Notes under the pieces: generated by a model
Told to the model about the DNA's origin: nothing
Seen by the model: only the letters and a program-made list of their open reading frames with translations
The model's database searches: none
Made by a program: the position numbers and the translations under genes
In this document: positions 1 through 8,560 of the stretch, piece by piece
Numbering within the stretch: position 1 is the first letter of the stretch
Layout of the letters: the number at the start of each line of letters is the position of its first letter
NCBI RefSeq assembly: GCF_002531755.2
Contig: NZ_CP035002.1
Coordinates: forward strand, 496,001-560,000
Origin: Rhizobium acidisoli
GTDB taxonomy: Bacteria > Pseudomonadota > Alphaproteobacteria > Rhizobiales > Rhizobiaceae
Direction of reading: 5' to 3'
DNA length: 64,000 nt

Positions 1-477
1 CAGGATCGCCTGATCTTCCCGGCTTGCTTCGGATCGGCCCTCCATCTTGTGCTCCGGCAGGCCGGCGGCGACTTCTTCGACGAGGCGTTTGATCTCAGCC
101 GTGTAGGCGCTTCGCGTTTCATCATCCGCGCGCATCACGTCGGGCGAAAGGCTCGGCAGTGCACAGCTCTCGCCTAAATCGCAGGTTCTTTTATAGCCGA
201 GATAGTAGCCGACGAACGTCGGCAGCCAGTCTTTCGGCTGATTGGTCTTCAGCGCGGCGATTCCTTGCCGCAGTTCTTCGAGCCCCTCCAGCACGGCTGT
301 ACGAAAGGCTTCGGCCTTCGATTTGAAATGTCCGTAGAAGGCGCCGTTCGTCACGCCGGCGGCCTTCGTCAGCGCGTCGATTCCGGCGCCGCCATAACCG
401 TCCTTGCGGAAGATCTGGCCCGCGGCCGTAATGACGCGAGCCCGGGTTTCCAGTTTGTGTTCGGCGCTGTAACGCAT
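1..477 (-). CDS. TetR/AcrR-family transcriptional regulator (3' end cut by window edge)
   Basis: Reading the minus strand from the ATG at 477 gives an open frame to base 1 with no stop, so the C-terminus lies outside the window (159 codons visible). The N-terminal ~60 residues form a TetR-type HTH: a helix with ITAAGQIFRKDGYGG, then GIDALTKAAGVTNGAFYGHF, the recognition-helix signature of the family. The rest (CALPSLSPDVMRADDETR) looks like the ligand-binding part of TetR proteins with a conserved Cys-containing segment. The gene is divergent from the tautomerase at 597. Three copies of AGAGTGAYCG lie in the shared spacer, so autoregulation and repression of the tautomerase are likely. The family call is secure; the ligand is unknown. 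Confidence 0.9.
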   Translation of the reverse strand, partial: MRYSAEHKLETRARVITAAGQIFRKDGYGGAGIDALTKAAGVTNGAFYGHFKSKAEAFRTAVLEGLEELRQGIAALKTNQPKDWLPTFVGYYLGYKRTCDLGESCALPSLSPDVMRADDETRSAYTAEIKRLVEEVAAGLPEHKMEGRSEASREDQAIL

Positions 478-492
478 GAAAACCTCATTTAG

Positions 493-557
493 AGAGTGAT
501 CGCTCTTTATTGCTTGCTAAGAGAGTGACCGGTGTGTATCCATAAAGAGTGATCGGT
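493..557. promoter_or_regulatory. Probable TetR operator cluster (three AGAGTGAYCG repeats)
   Basis: The spacer between the divergent tetR gene and the tautomerase carries AGAGTGATCG at 493-502, AGAGTGACCG at 522-531 and AGAGTGATCG at 546-555. The first continues into a near palindrome, AGAGTGATCGCTCT (493-506). Direct repetition in a divergent promoter is what TetR-type repressors commonly use. Binding by the neighbouring regulator is inferred. Confidence 0.55.
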
Positions 558-596
558 ATATCAGAAGCGGTCACGATTCAAAGAGGGAGATATTCG

Positions 597-1025
597 ATGC
601 CTATCACACTCACCGTGCCGGAAGGCCTGCTCTCGCCGGAGGCCCAGGCGCGAGCCTTTGCCGGATTGACGGACGCCTTGCTTGATGTCGCCGGGTTGAC
701 CGGCAACGCTTTCATGACCGCCAATGTCATCGGCACCATCAACGTGCTGCCGCGCGAGCACGTGCTGGCGGCCGGAAAGCCGATCGCAGCGGCGTTCGTC
801 GAACTTAAATTGCCGGAGGTCGCGCTGGCGAGCGCTGAAGCGAAGCAGGCCTTCATCGAAAAAGCGGCCGATGTCGTCGAGCAGGCTGCCGAAGGCCGGC
901 TCAAGCGCGAGCATATATGGTCGAACATCGTCTATGCCCCCGAGGGTGCCTGGGGAATAGCCGGCGACAGCTACAGCAATGCCGACTTCGTCGGCGCCAT
1001 CCAGGGCGCGGCCGCCGCGTCGTAA
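597..1025 (+). CDS. Tautomerase-family (4-oxalocrotonate tautomerase-like) protein
   Basis: 142 residues beginning MPITLTVPEGLLSP. In this superfamily the initiator Met is removed and the exposed Pro is the catalytic base, so the ATG at 597 (AGAGGGAG just upstream) is preferred over an in-frame ATG at 549 that would bury this proline. At ~140 residues it is about twice the size of 4-OT and matches the longer single-chain members; the substrate cannot be told from sequence. The gene is divergent from tetR and precedes a VOC-fold gene in the same direction, so a small TetR-controlled detoxification or aromatic side-pathway unit is plausible. Confidence 0.8.
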   Translation: MPITLTVPEGLLSPEAQARAFAGLTDALLDVAGLTGNAFMTANVIGTINVLPREHVLAAGKPIAAAFVELKLPEVALASAEAKQAFIEKAADVVEQAAEGRLKREHIWSNIVYAPEGAWGIAGDSYSNADFVGAIQGAAAAS

Positions 1026-1102
1026 CGATTGCGGCGTATCTGCGAAACCTCAGACCTGACACAGCAATGCGCCGCCATCCGGCGGCGCGACGGAGCCAGC
1101 CC

Positions 1103-1498
1103 ATGCAGCTTGCCAACTATCTGTTCTTTTCCAACGGCTGCGAGGAGGCGCTCGCCTTTTATGCCGAATGCGGGCTTGGCCGCGTCACGCTATTGAAGCG
1201 CCATGGCGCAGATGGAATGCCCGTTGCCAGTAAAGCCATGCGGGGCAAGGTGATGCATGCGCGTTTCGAAGGACCCGGCATTCTGTTCTTCGCCTCCGAC
1301 AATCACGATGCCGAGCCGATGCGAGGCTCCGCCCATATGCTGATCATGGATGACCGCGACAGGACCGAGGGGCTTTTCGCCCGACTGGCTGAAGGCGGGA
1401 GGATAACGACGCCGCTGGCGGTCCAGCCATGGGGGAGCTATTACGGCAAGCTCACCGATCGTTTTGGCGTCCAGTGGATGCTCGATTGTCTCGCGTGA
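1103..1498 (+). CDS. VOC-superfamily protein (PhnB / glyoxalase-bleomycin resistance-like)
   Basis: 131 residues from the ATG at 1103 (CGGAGCC upstream). An upstream in-frame ATG at 1067 would add a basic tail with no family match. The N-terminus QLANYLFFSNGCEEALAFY and the C-terminal WGSYYGKLTDRFGVQWML are the two ends of the PhnB-like (3-demethylubiquinone methyltransferase-like) VOC fold. The typical first metal ligand is not evident, so enzymatic activity is uncertain. It lies about 80 bp behind the tautomerase and may be co-transcribed with it. Confidence 0.8.
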   Translation: MQLANYLFFSNGCEEALAFYAECGLGRVTLLKRHGADGMPVASKAMRGKVMHARFEGPGILFFASDNHDAEPMRGSAHMLIMDDRDRTEGLFARLAEGGRITTPLAVQPWGSYYGKLTDRFGVQWMLDCLA

Positions 1499-1540
1499 GC
1501 ATAGGCAGCGGCGGGCGCCCTCGCGCTCAGTGTCCGCTCA

Positions 1541-2305
1541 TCACCGCGTGGTATAGCCGCCATCGGTGACAAGCACTTCACCGGTCACGTAGCTTGCCGC
1601 CGCCGAGCAGAGAAACAGGGCAGCACTGGCCACCTCCTCCGGCTGCCCGACGCGTCCCATCGGGGTCATGCCGCGCCAGATCGGGAACCAGTCGGGATTA
1701 TCGATGCCGCCGCGCGACAGATCGGTCTCGATATAGCCGGGGGCGATGGCGTTGACGCGGATATTCTCGGCGGCGACTTCGCTCGCCAGGCTCTTGGTCA
1801 TCATATGAACCGCCGCCTTGGAGGAGTTGTAGGCGACCTGGTTCTGCGGAATGTTGGAGACGATGCCCGAAATCGAGCCGATATTGAGGATCACGCCCCT
1901 GCCCTCGCGCCGCATGGGAGCGAGTGCCGCGCGGCAGGCGCGGAAGACGGCGTCGACATTGACGGTCATGATCTCGCGCCAGATCGCATCGGAGAATTCG
2001 CCGCTGTCGCCATGAATGGCGATGCCGGCATTGTTAACCAGGATATTGAGCCGGCCCGCCCGTGACAGCGTCTCTTTGACGAGCGCGTCGGCGGCATCGT
2101 CTTTCGTCAGGTCGGCGGCGATGAAATCGCAATCGACACCGGCCTTGGCGAGCCGGTCTTCCGCCGCCGCATTGCGGGTCCTTCCCGTGATGACAACTTT
2201 GGCGCCGGCCTCGCCGAGCGCTTCGGCGATCGCAAGCCCGATGCCGCGCGTGCCGCCGGTTACCAGCGCCACCTGCCCGTCCAGGCGAAATCTATCGAAG
2301 ATCAT
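1541..2305 (-). CDS. Short-chain dehydrogenase/reductase (SDR), last gene of the polyol operon
   Basis: 254 residues with a classical SDR layout: cofactor motif TGGTRGIG at residues 16-23, NNAG in the middle, and a YNSSK catalytic Tyr-Lys pair. The C-terminal [16 protein letters not shown] is typical of FabG/sorbitol-dehydrogenase-type SDRs. AAGGAACC precedes the ATG. It follows the ribitol dehydrogenase gene by 40 bp on the same strand, so it probably oxidises a related polyol or the next intermediate. SDR specificity cannot be assigned by motif alone. Confidence 0.85.
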   Translation of the reverse strand: MIFDRFRLDGQVALVTGGTRGIGLAIAEALGEAGAKVVITGRTRNAAAEDRLAKAGVDCDFIAADLTKDDAADALVKETLSRAGRLNILVNNAGIAIHGDSGEFSDAIWREIMTVNVDAVFRACRAALAPMRREGRGVILNIGSISGIVSNIPQNQVAYNSSKAAVHMMTKSLASEVAAENIRVNAIAPGYIETDLSRGGIDNPDWFPIWRGMTPMGRVGQPEEVASAALFLCSAAASYVTGEVLVTDGGYTTR

Positions 2306-2345
2306 GGCGGTTCCTTTCTGGTTTTGCGAAAGCGGCCAGCGCTCA

Positions 2346-3074
2346 TCAGATGTCGGTACTTTGCGGCAGGATGACGAGATCGCGGATCGTGACGCTGCGC
2401 GGGCGTGTCAGCATGAAGAGCACCGCTTCGGCCACTTCCTTCGGTTCCATCAAGCCGCCGGCGGCAAGTGCCTCATCCAGCTTCTCCTGCGGCCAATCAC
2501 TCAGAAGAGCGGTGACCACGGGGCCTGGCGCGACCGCACCGACGCGGAGGCCATGCTTTGCCACCTGTCGCCGCAGCGTATGGACGAAGGCCTGCACCGC
2601 ATGTTTGGAGGCCGTATAGATCGGCTCCCATACCACGGGAACCAGACCGGCGACGGAGCTCGTCAGGATGATATCCCCGGTCTTGCGCTCGACCATATGC
2701 GGCAAGACGGCATGCACCGAACGGAATGCGGCGTTGACGTTCAGATTGAGCATCCGGTCCCAGGCGTCGGGGTCGCCGCCAAGCACCTCACCGCCGATAT
2801 AGGAGCCGGCATTGGCGTGGAAAATATCCAGCTGGCCTGCCTTCGCCAGGATCTCAGGCATCATCCGCGCCACGCTTTCCGGATCCGTGAGATTGATGAC
2901 CAGCGGAATGGCATTGGCGCCAAGCGTTGAGCAGATTTCCTTCAAGGCTTCCTCATTGCGATCGACCAGCACCACCCGGGCGCCGGCAGCAAGCAGGGCC
3001 TTGGCGCATTCCAGACCGATACCCGATGCCGCTCCGGTGACGGCCGCGACTTTTCCAGACAGATCCTGTCCCAT
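2346..3074 (-). CDS. rbtD: Ribitol 2-dehydrogenase (SDR family)
   Basis: 242 residues from the ATG at 3074 (AGAGGAAG upstream); a longer in-frame reading into the permease gene has no support. TGAASGIG (13-20) binds NAD, HANAG replaces the usual NNAG, and YTASK is the catalytic pair. Stretches such as [35 protein letters not shown] and [15 protein letters not shown] match, from memory, the Klebsiella ribitol dehydrogenase RbtD nearly residue for residue, including the HANAG variant. The enzyme would convert ribitol to D-ribulose. The adjacent sugar/polyol ABC importer fits. No D-ribulokinase is visible in the window. Confidence 0.8.
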   Translation of the reverse strand: MGQDLSGKVAAVTGAASGIGLECAKALLAAGARVVLVDRNEEALKEICSTLGANAIPLVINLTDPESVARMMPEILAKAGQLDIFHANAGSYIGGEVLGGDPDAWDRMLNLNVNAAFRSVHAVLPHMVERKTGDIILTSSVAGLVPVVWEPIYTASKHAVQAFVHTLRRQVAKHGLRVGAVAPGPVVTALLSDWPQEKLDEALAAGGLMEPKEVAEAVLFMLTRPRSVTIRDLVILPQSTDI

Positions 3075-3100
3075 TTTCTTCCTCTGTTTTCTCAAGTGGT

Positions 3101-4360
3101 TTAGGCGCGGCCGTGCGAGATCCGCGATCGGCGTGCCAGCGAGTCGACGATGACCGCGACAGCAAGGACGGCGCCGGTGATCATGTATCGAAGCGACGAC
3201 GACAGATCGAGAAGCGTCAGCCCGCTGGCGATCGACTGGATGACGATGATGCCGAGAAGAGCCGAATAGGCGCTGCCCCGCCCGCCGAACAGGCTGGTGC
3301 CGCCGATGACGGCTGCGGCGATGGCGTTGAGATTGACGTCGCCGGTGCCGGCCTGCTGGCTTGCGGTTGCCAGCCGCGCAGCCGAAAGCACGCCGCCGGT
3401 CGCCGCGAGCAGGGCGCAGGTGACGAAGGCGCTCGCATAGATGCGCGACACATTGATGCCCGAGCGGCGGGCGGCCTCTCTGTTGCCGCCGACGGCTTGC
3501 ATGGAGCGTCCCCATTTGGTGCGCGTCAGCGCATAGTTCATGGCGGCGACGAGCCCAACGAAGAGGCCGAACATCCAGGGAATGCCGCGCGACTGGTTGA
3601 GGTAGAAAGCAACCGCTTCCAGGGCGACCGTGATGACGACGGCGCGCAACAGCAATCCGCCCGTCGATTTCGCCGACAGTCCGGCTGCCCGCCGGCGCGC
3701 CGACGTGCGGTAGCTCGCGAAGAAGAAGGCAATGCCGGCAAGCGCCACCAGCAGATAGGCGACCGGATCCGGCATGACCATGATCTGCCCGAATTTCACC
3801 AGCCAGGAGCCATAGGGGAGATTGATCGAGCCGGTGGCTCCCAGAATATAGAGCTGCAGGCCGAGAACCGCGAGCAGGCCCGACAGGGTGGAGACGAAGC
3901 TCGGCATGCCGAAGCGGTTGAACAGGAAGGCGTAGAGCGAGCCGATCAGGGCGCCGACGATCATTGCGGCGAGAACCGCGAGCACCACCGGCCAGCCCTG
4001 GTTGACCCAGAAGACGCCGACCAGCGCCGAGGCGAAGCCGCTGACCGAGCCGACGGAAAGATCGATCTCGCCCACCATCAAGATGCAGACGATGCCGAGC
4101 GAGATGACGCCGACCGTCGAGCAGTCGAATAGCATGTTGACGAGATTGGCGCTGGAGAGAAACACAGGATTAAGCGCCTGGAACACCGTCCAGATGATCG
4201 CCAGGCCGACAATGACCGGCAGCGAGCCGAGGTCGCCGGAGCGGATGCGATCCCAAAAGGCGCGGATCGAGCCGGCAAGGCTATCGTCATGGCGCACTCT
4301 TTCGTCGCGTCGGTCGAGGAGCGCGGGTGCCGCCGGTTCATTCTGCAAGGTCTTCATCAT
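3101..4360 (-). CDS. Sugar/polyol ABC transporter permease (RbsC/XylH type)
   Basis: 419 residues with about ten hydrophobic segments and the family signature [19 protein letters not shown] near residue 95. The C-terminal [20 protein letters not shown] and [12 protein letters not shown] segments are characteristic of BPD_transp_2 permeases for ribose, xylose and polyols. The central extra cytoplasmic insert is as in XylH. Its ATG overlaps the stop of the ATPase gene (ATGA), showing translational coupling. It acts in the inner membrane with the ATPase at 4357-5178 and the binding protein at 5247-6314. Confidence 0.9.
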   Translation of the reverse strand: MMKTLQNEPAAPALLDRRDERVRHDDSLAGSIRAFWDRIRSGDLGSLPVIVGLAIIWTVFQALNPVFLSSANLVNMLFDCSTVGVISLGIVCILMVGEIDLSVGSVSGFASALVGVFWVNQGWPVVLAVLAAMIVGALIGSLYAFLFNRFGMPSFVSTLSGLLAVLGLQLYILGATGSINLPYGSWLVKFGQIMVMPDPVAYLLVALAGIAFFFASYRTSARRRAAGLSAKSTGGLLLRAVVITVALEAVAFYLNQSRGIPWMFGLFVGLVAAMNYALTRTKWGRSMQAVGGNREAARRSGINVSRIYASAFVTCALLAATGGVLSAARLATASQQAGTGDVNLNAIAAAVIGGTSLFGGRGSAYSALLGIIVIQSIASGLTLLDLSSSLRYMITGAVLAVAVIVDSLARRSRISHGRA

Positions 4361-5178
4361 GCCCTGCCCTCCTCATTCTCTCGGCCTTGCGCCTTGCGGC
4401 GCGTGGCGCGGCGGGAGACGGAATTGTTGGATGCGCCGGTGATCGCGCTGACGAGCTCTTCATTGGAGGCGTCGGGCATGAAGGTGCCGTTGTTGCGCCC
4501 GAGCCGAAGCACGACGATGCGGTCGGCGACCGCACGCACATCTTCCATATTGTGGCTGATCATGATGACGGCGAGGCCGCGTTCACGCACGCGCTCGATC
4601 AGATCAAGCACCTCGGCGGTCTGGGCGACACCAAGAGCTGCCGTTGGTTCGTCGAGCATGATCAGTTTCGGCTCGAGCAGCAGCGACCTGGCGATCGCTA
4701 CCGTCTGGCGCTGTCCGCCGGAGAGCGAGGCGACGGGCTCGCGCACGCTAGGGATTCGGGCCGAAAGCTCGTTCAGCAGCTTCCAGGCGCGGATCTCCAT
4801 GGCGACCTCGTCGAGCTGGAAGGGATTGAGCTCCTTGCCGAGAAAAATATTGGCGACGACGTCGAGATTTTCGCACAGTGCCAAATCCTGGAAGACGGTC
4901 GCAATGCCGAGGTCGAGGGCAGCACTCGGGCTCGACAGATCTGCCTGCTTTCCCTCGAACAGGATCGTGCCCGAGCTCGGCTGGTGAACGCCGGCCAGGA
5001 TCTTGACCAGCGTCGATTTGCCGGCGCCATTGTCGCCGACGAGCGCCACGACCTCGCCGGCATGTACGTCGAGTTCGATATCGGTGAGCGCCGACACGGC
5101 CCCGAAGTGCTTCGATATTCCGCGCAGGCTGAGGACAGGCTGACGGGAGCCGTCAAGAATATGAGAGGTTTCAGACAT
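4357..5178 (-). CDS. Sugar/polyol ABC transporter ATP-binding protein (single-domain, XylG/FrcA-like)
   Basis: 273 residues with one nucleotide-binding domain: Walker A GDNGAGKST (48-56), signature LSGGQRQTVAIAR, Walker B LIMLDEP and the switch His in MISHNMEDV. Enteric RbsA and XylG carry two such domains (~500 residues). Rhizobial fructose/polyol systems of this class often have one, so the length is normal and the protein probably works as a homodimer. The gene lies 68 bp behind the binding-protein gene, with a strong hairpin in that gap. Confidence 0.9.
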   Translation of the reverse strand: MSETSHILDGSRQPVLSLRGISKHFGAVSALTDIELDVHAGEVVALVGDNGAGKSTLVKILAGVHQPSSGTILFEGKQADLSSPSAALDLGIATVFQDLALCENLDVVANIFLGKELNPFQLDEVAMEIRAWKLLNELSARIPSVREPVASLSGGQRQTVAIARSLLLEPKLIMLDEPTAALGVAQTAEVLDLIERVRERGLAVIMISHNMEDVRAVADRIVVLRLGRNNGTFMPDASNEELVSAITGASNNSVSRRATRRKAQGRENEEGRA

Positions 5179-5206
5179 CGCCTGGCCTTTCCGAAGTGAA
5201 AACCGG

Positions 5207-5234
5207 AAGCGCGGCCGGCGATCCGGCCGCGCTT
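5207..5234 (-). promoter_or_regulatory. Intercistronic GC-rich hairpin after the binding-protein gene
   Basis: AAGCGCGGCCGG (5207-5218) pairs perfectly with CCGGCCGCGCTT (5223-5234) around a 4-nt loop. There is no U-tract, so it is more likely a 3'-end mRNA stabiliser or partial terminator than a full Rho-independent terminator. It would favour the binding protein over the membrane components. Confidence 0.6.
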
Positions 5235-5246
5235 GCCTTGGTACGA

Positions 5247-6314
5247 TTACTTGGTGATGCCGAGCTTCTTGCAGCCGTCGGCATAACGGCCGGTGCAGAG
5301 TTCCTCGGCGGTGTTGATCTTCTTGTCGATGATCTCGGCCTTGAGGTTTTCGGCGGTGACGACGGCAGGGACGAAGAGCTGCGCCGGCGTGTCGTAAAGC
5401 GTCATTTCGGCCTTGATCGTTTCTCCGGCCAGAAGTTTGACGGCGACGTCGGCGGCAGCCGCGGCGACGATTTCGCTCGGCTTGGAGATCGTATTGTACT
5501 GATCCCCCGATATGATCAGCTGCAGCGCGGCGATCGTCGCATCATTGCCGGTCACCGGCGGCACGGGATCGACGCCGGCTGCCTTGAAGGCGGCGATGGC
5601 GCCGCCGCCGGTGCCGTCATTGGCGGCGACGACGCCGACGATCTGTTTGCCGAAGCGGGTGATCTGGCCGGCCGCCCATTGCTGGGCATTCGCCGGCTGC
5701 CAGTTCGGCGTGTCGAATTCGGCAAGCGTCTTGTATCCGCCGCTGGCGAGCCCCTCGTGAATACCGTCCTTGATCAGCCCGGCGGCCGCATCGGTGGGTG
5801 AACCGTTGATCTGCAGAATGCCGCCGTCATCGGCCGGCACGTTCTTCGCCTTCAGATGCTGGACGAGCGATTCCGCGATCGCCTTGCCGATCGCCTTGTT
5901 GTCGAAGGAGACGTAGAAATCGGCCTTCCCCTTCGGGATCGGGCGGTCATAGGCGATGACCTTGACCCCCTGGCTCTGGGCGAGCTGAACGAGAGAGGCG
6001 GCCGCTGCCGAATCCACCGGATCGAGCACGATGACCTTGGCGCCCTGGGTGATGGCCGAGTTGAACTGCTGCTGCTGCTTGGCGATATCGGCATCGGCAT
6101 TCTGATAGAGGACCTTGCAGGATGCGCAGAGCTTCTTCATTTCCGCGACGAATCCCGGATGGTCGTGCTCTTCGTATCGGGTCGAGCCCTGGTCGGGCAT
6201 GAGGAATGCGACCGTCGCATCGGCAACGGCGTTTTGCGCAAAGGCTGACGTCCCGCCAAGCAGGGAAAGGGCAAGTGCCGCGGCGCCTGCCGCTTTTGTC
6301 GAGAATTTCATCAT
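5247..6314 (-). CDS. Periplasmic sugar/polyol-binding protein (RbsB/XylF type)
   Basis: About 355 residues, starting at one of two adjacent ATGs. The one at 6314 is correctly spaced from GGGAGGAG; ATG 6320 abuts it and is too close. A signal peptide is clear (KFSTKAAGAAALALSLLGGTSAFAQ). The mature protein has the Peripla_BP_4 pattern: VAFLMPDQGSTRYE, VIVLDPVDSAAAASLVQLA, VIAYDRPI and VVAANDGTGGGAIAAFK. The C-terminus CTGRYADGCKKLGITK holds a cysteine pair. It is the first transport gene, about 256 bp downstream of the AraC gene, and delivers the ligand (probably ribitol or another pentitol/pentose) to the permease. Confidence 0.88.
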   Translation of the reverse strand: MMKFSTKAAGAAALALSLLGGTSAFAQNAVADATVAFLMPDQGSTRYEEHDHPGFVAEMKKLCASCKVLYQNADADIAKQQQQFNSAITQGAKVIVLDPVDSAAAASLVQLAQSQGVKVIAYDRPIPKGKADFYVSFDNKAIGKAIAESLVQHLKAKNVPADDGGILQINGSPTDAAAGLIKDGIHEGLASGGYKTLAEFDTPNWQPANAQQWAAGQITRFGKQIVGVVAANDGTGGGAIAAFKAAGVDPVPPVTGNDATIAALQLIISGDQYNTISKPSEIVAAAAADVAVKLLAGETIKAEMTLYDTPAQLFVPAVVTAENLKAEIIDKKINTAEELCTGRYADGCKKLGITK

Positions 6315-6570
6315 TTCCATCTCCTCCCATTGGAAAAATTGTGTAGCTTCGTCGTTGCAGTGTCTGTTGCGGCCGTTCGGCTGAACGAACCGCCGCCTGT
6401 CCCGGCGGTTGCCGTTTTCTGAGGACAAGCGTCTCCACTCGCGAACCGCTCTCGGTGCGCGCTCGCGTTCAAATCAACGTCGGTTTTGGTTCCTCCTCCT
6501 CGTCCTCCCTATCGCCGTCTTCGGCGGACCTTTGCTTCGTACTTCCTGGAACCGTGCTTGTGCGGCTTCC

Positions 6571-7455
6571 TCAAGCCGCCTTCGCCACGTTGATATTGTC
6601 ACCCAGCAACCGCCGGAAACGGGAAGGCGTCATACCCTTTTCCGCGAGAAATTGGCGGTTGAAGTTGGACAGATTGTTGAAGCCGACCTCGAAGCAGATA
6701 TCGGTGATCGATGCGTGATCGTCGCTCATCAGGATCTGACAGGCGAGATTGATGCGCAGGCGTTTCACATATTGCACGAGCGACATGCCGGTATGCCGGC
6801 GGAAGGCGCGCGAAAAGGCGCCTGTGGACTGCTCGGCAATGCCGGCGAGATCGGCTTCGTCGAAGGATTTCGTCAGGTTCTCCCGGATATAGGCGAGCGC
6901 CTTGTTGATGCCGGCCGACATGTAGCCGGACGGATCGGGCAGATAGCTTGGGCTGGCGAGAAGCTGGGCATCCTGCGCCCGGCTGAGCAGACCGACGATC
7001 ATCATGAAGAGCTCGATGCGGCGCACGCCCTGCGCCTGCTGCACCTCGGTCATCAGCGGCGCGACCTGCCGGCTGGTGTCAGTGCCGAAAAGCACGCCGC
7101 GGCGGGACGCTTCGAGCACCGGCTCGAAGGGGCCGAGCTCGGCCAGCACCTTCATCGTGTCGCTGATAAAATTCTCGCTGAACTGGATGAGCTGGCATCG
7201 CAGCGGAATGCTCGACCCCTTCGGGACGTCGCTGATCCAGTTGTGGGGAAGATTGGGACCGGCAAGCACAAGATTGCCCGGTTCGAACTCGCCGATGAAG
7301 TCGCCGACGAAATAGCGTCCGGTTGTCGCCACGACGAGATGCAGTTCGTATTCCGGATGAAAATGCCAGCGAACCGTGTGATAGGGATAGCCATGCGCCT
7401 TCGTTGCGAAGGATTCGCCCGGCCTGATCTGAACGACTTCCAAGTCAGGTTCCAT
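6571..7455 (-). CDS. AraC-family transcriptional regulator with cupin sensor domain
   Basis: 294 residues from the ATG at 7455 (GAGGAGGAAAC upstream); longer readings to 7785 add an Arg/Pro-rich tail without homology. The N-terminal half is a cupin (HTVRWHFHPEYELHLVV, GPNLPHNWISD). The C-terminal ~100 residues carry two HTH motifs (DLAGIAEQSTGAFSRAF and ITDICFEVGFNNLSNFNRQF). It is immediately upstream of the ABC and SDR genes on the same strand, so it is the likely activator of the polyol operon. The 256-bp leader 6315-6570 should hold its target promoter. Confidence 0.88.
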   Translation of the reverse strand: MEPDLEVVQIRPGESFATKAHGYPYHTVRWHFHPEYELHLVVATTGRYFVGDFIGEFEPGNLVLAGPNLPHNWISDVPKGSSIPLRCQLIQFSENFISDTMKVLAELGPFEPVLEASRRGVLFGTDTSRQVAPLMTEVQQAQGVRRIELFMMIVGLLSRAQDAQLLASPSYLPDPSGYMSAGINKALAYIRENLTKSFDEADLAGIAEQSTGAFSRAFRRHTGMSLVQYVKRLRINLACQILMSDDHASITDICFEVGFNNLSNFNRQFLAEKGMTPSRFRRLLGDNINVAKAA

Positions 7456-7657
7456 TGTTTCCTCCTCCGAGGACGGGTTCCAAGCCCGCACGCCAAATTC
7501 CCTTTTTGGCTTTATCGTTGAAGGGGAGTGTAGTGGGCTCGTTTCAAGCCCGCCACCACGATTCCCGGTCAAAACTGATACTTTTTTGATGATTGATGCT
7601 GCGCAGTCGATGCAAAAGACAACCGCCACCCGCGTCGGGTATCGTGCAAGGCGGATA

Positions 7658-8416
7658 TCAGGCAGCCAGAGCGGCAATGACATTTCTGACCAACGCCGCC
7701 GAAGACAACCGGCTGGTGGCGCAGCTCGGGGCGCCGATCGCCCCGACACGCACGGAAACGCCGCCGCGCGCATTGGCGATCGCAAACATCGACTCGTCGG
7801 TCAGGTCATCGCCGATGGTGATCGGGCAGCGGTCCTTGAATGGGTCTGACTGAAAAAACCGCTCCAGCGCATCGCCCTTGCTTGAGCGCGCCGGCCGCAA
7901 CTCGAAGACCATCTTGCCGAGTTGCAGCGCCCAGTTCGGCCCGGCGACCTTGGCATAGTGGTGCATGCGCTCTTCGAGCACCTTTTCATATTCGGGCGCG
8001 AGCCGGTAATGAGCGGCAACGGCCGCGCCCTTATCCTCGATCAGCACACCTGGATAGTGTTCGGCTTCCTCGGTCAGGGCGTGCTTCAGCGCCTGAAATT
8101 CGGGACTGGCCTCGAGCGTGTGCATGCCGGCGGCACTTCTGATTTCCGCGCCGTGAAGGCCTGCCGTCGGAAATGCAAAGGGTTTGAACAGCGCGTCCGC
8201 ATAGGCAAGCGATCGCCCGGTGACCAGCGCCAAGGCACCGCCGAGCTTGTTCGACAGGCGGTGAAGCTGTGCGGGAAGAGCCTCCGGGACTTCGATCGCA
8301 TCCGGCGTGGGCGCGAGATTGAGCAGCGTTCCGTCGATGTCGAGAAACATCGCCCAGCGTTCCGGTTCTTCCAAGACCAGTGAAAGCATTTCCTGGGTAG
8401 CGGCGTCGTCCTGCAC
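7658..8416 (-). CDS. otsB: Trehalose-6-phosphate phosphatase (HAD superfamily)
   Basis: About 252 residues. MFLDIDGTLLNLAPTPDAIEVP is the HAD motif I with the trehalose-phosphatase context. TGRSLAYADALF, GLHGAEIR, ELRPARSSKGDALERF and TIGDDLTDESMF (motif IV) follow in OtsB order. The GTG at 8416, six bases after GGAG, is the better start; a TTG at 8437 is possible. It dephosphorylates trehalose-6-phosphate to trehalose, a desiccation and osmotic protectant in rhizobia. No otsA synthase is in the window. It is divergent from the ROK gene. Confidence 0.9.
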   Translation of the reverse strand: MQDDAATQEMLSLVLEEPERWAMFLDIDGTLLNLAPTPDAIEVPEALPAQLHRLSNKLGGALALVTGRSLAYADALFKPFAFPTAGLHGAEIRSAAGMHTLEASPEFQALKHALTEEAEHYPGVLIEDKGAAVAAHYRLAPEYEKVLEERMHHYAKVAGPNWALQLGKMVFELRPARSSKGDALERFFQSDPFKDRCPITIGDDLTDESMFAIANARGGVSVRVGAIGAPSCATSRLSSAALVRNVIAALAA

Positions 8417-8560
8417 GGCATTCTCCAAACTCTGCAATGATTGAAGCTAGGTCACGGGTCGACGAGGACAAGGTGAGGTTTCGGACACCGGAACATCCGG
8501 GGCTAGTCCGCGTTGTATCTCGCGGCCCGTTCGAGCCCTCGCCCCGCAGAAGGTATTTTG

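Noticed and set aside
549..596. Upstream start for the tautomerase at 549
   Set aside because: It would overlap an operator repeat and bury the catalytic Pro that must follow the initiator Met.
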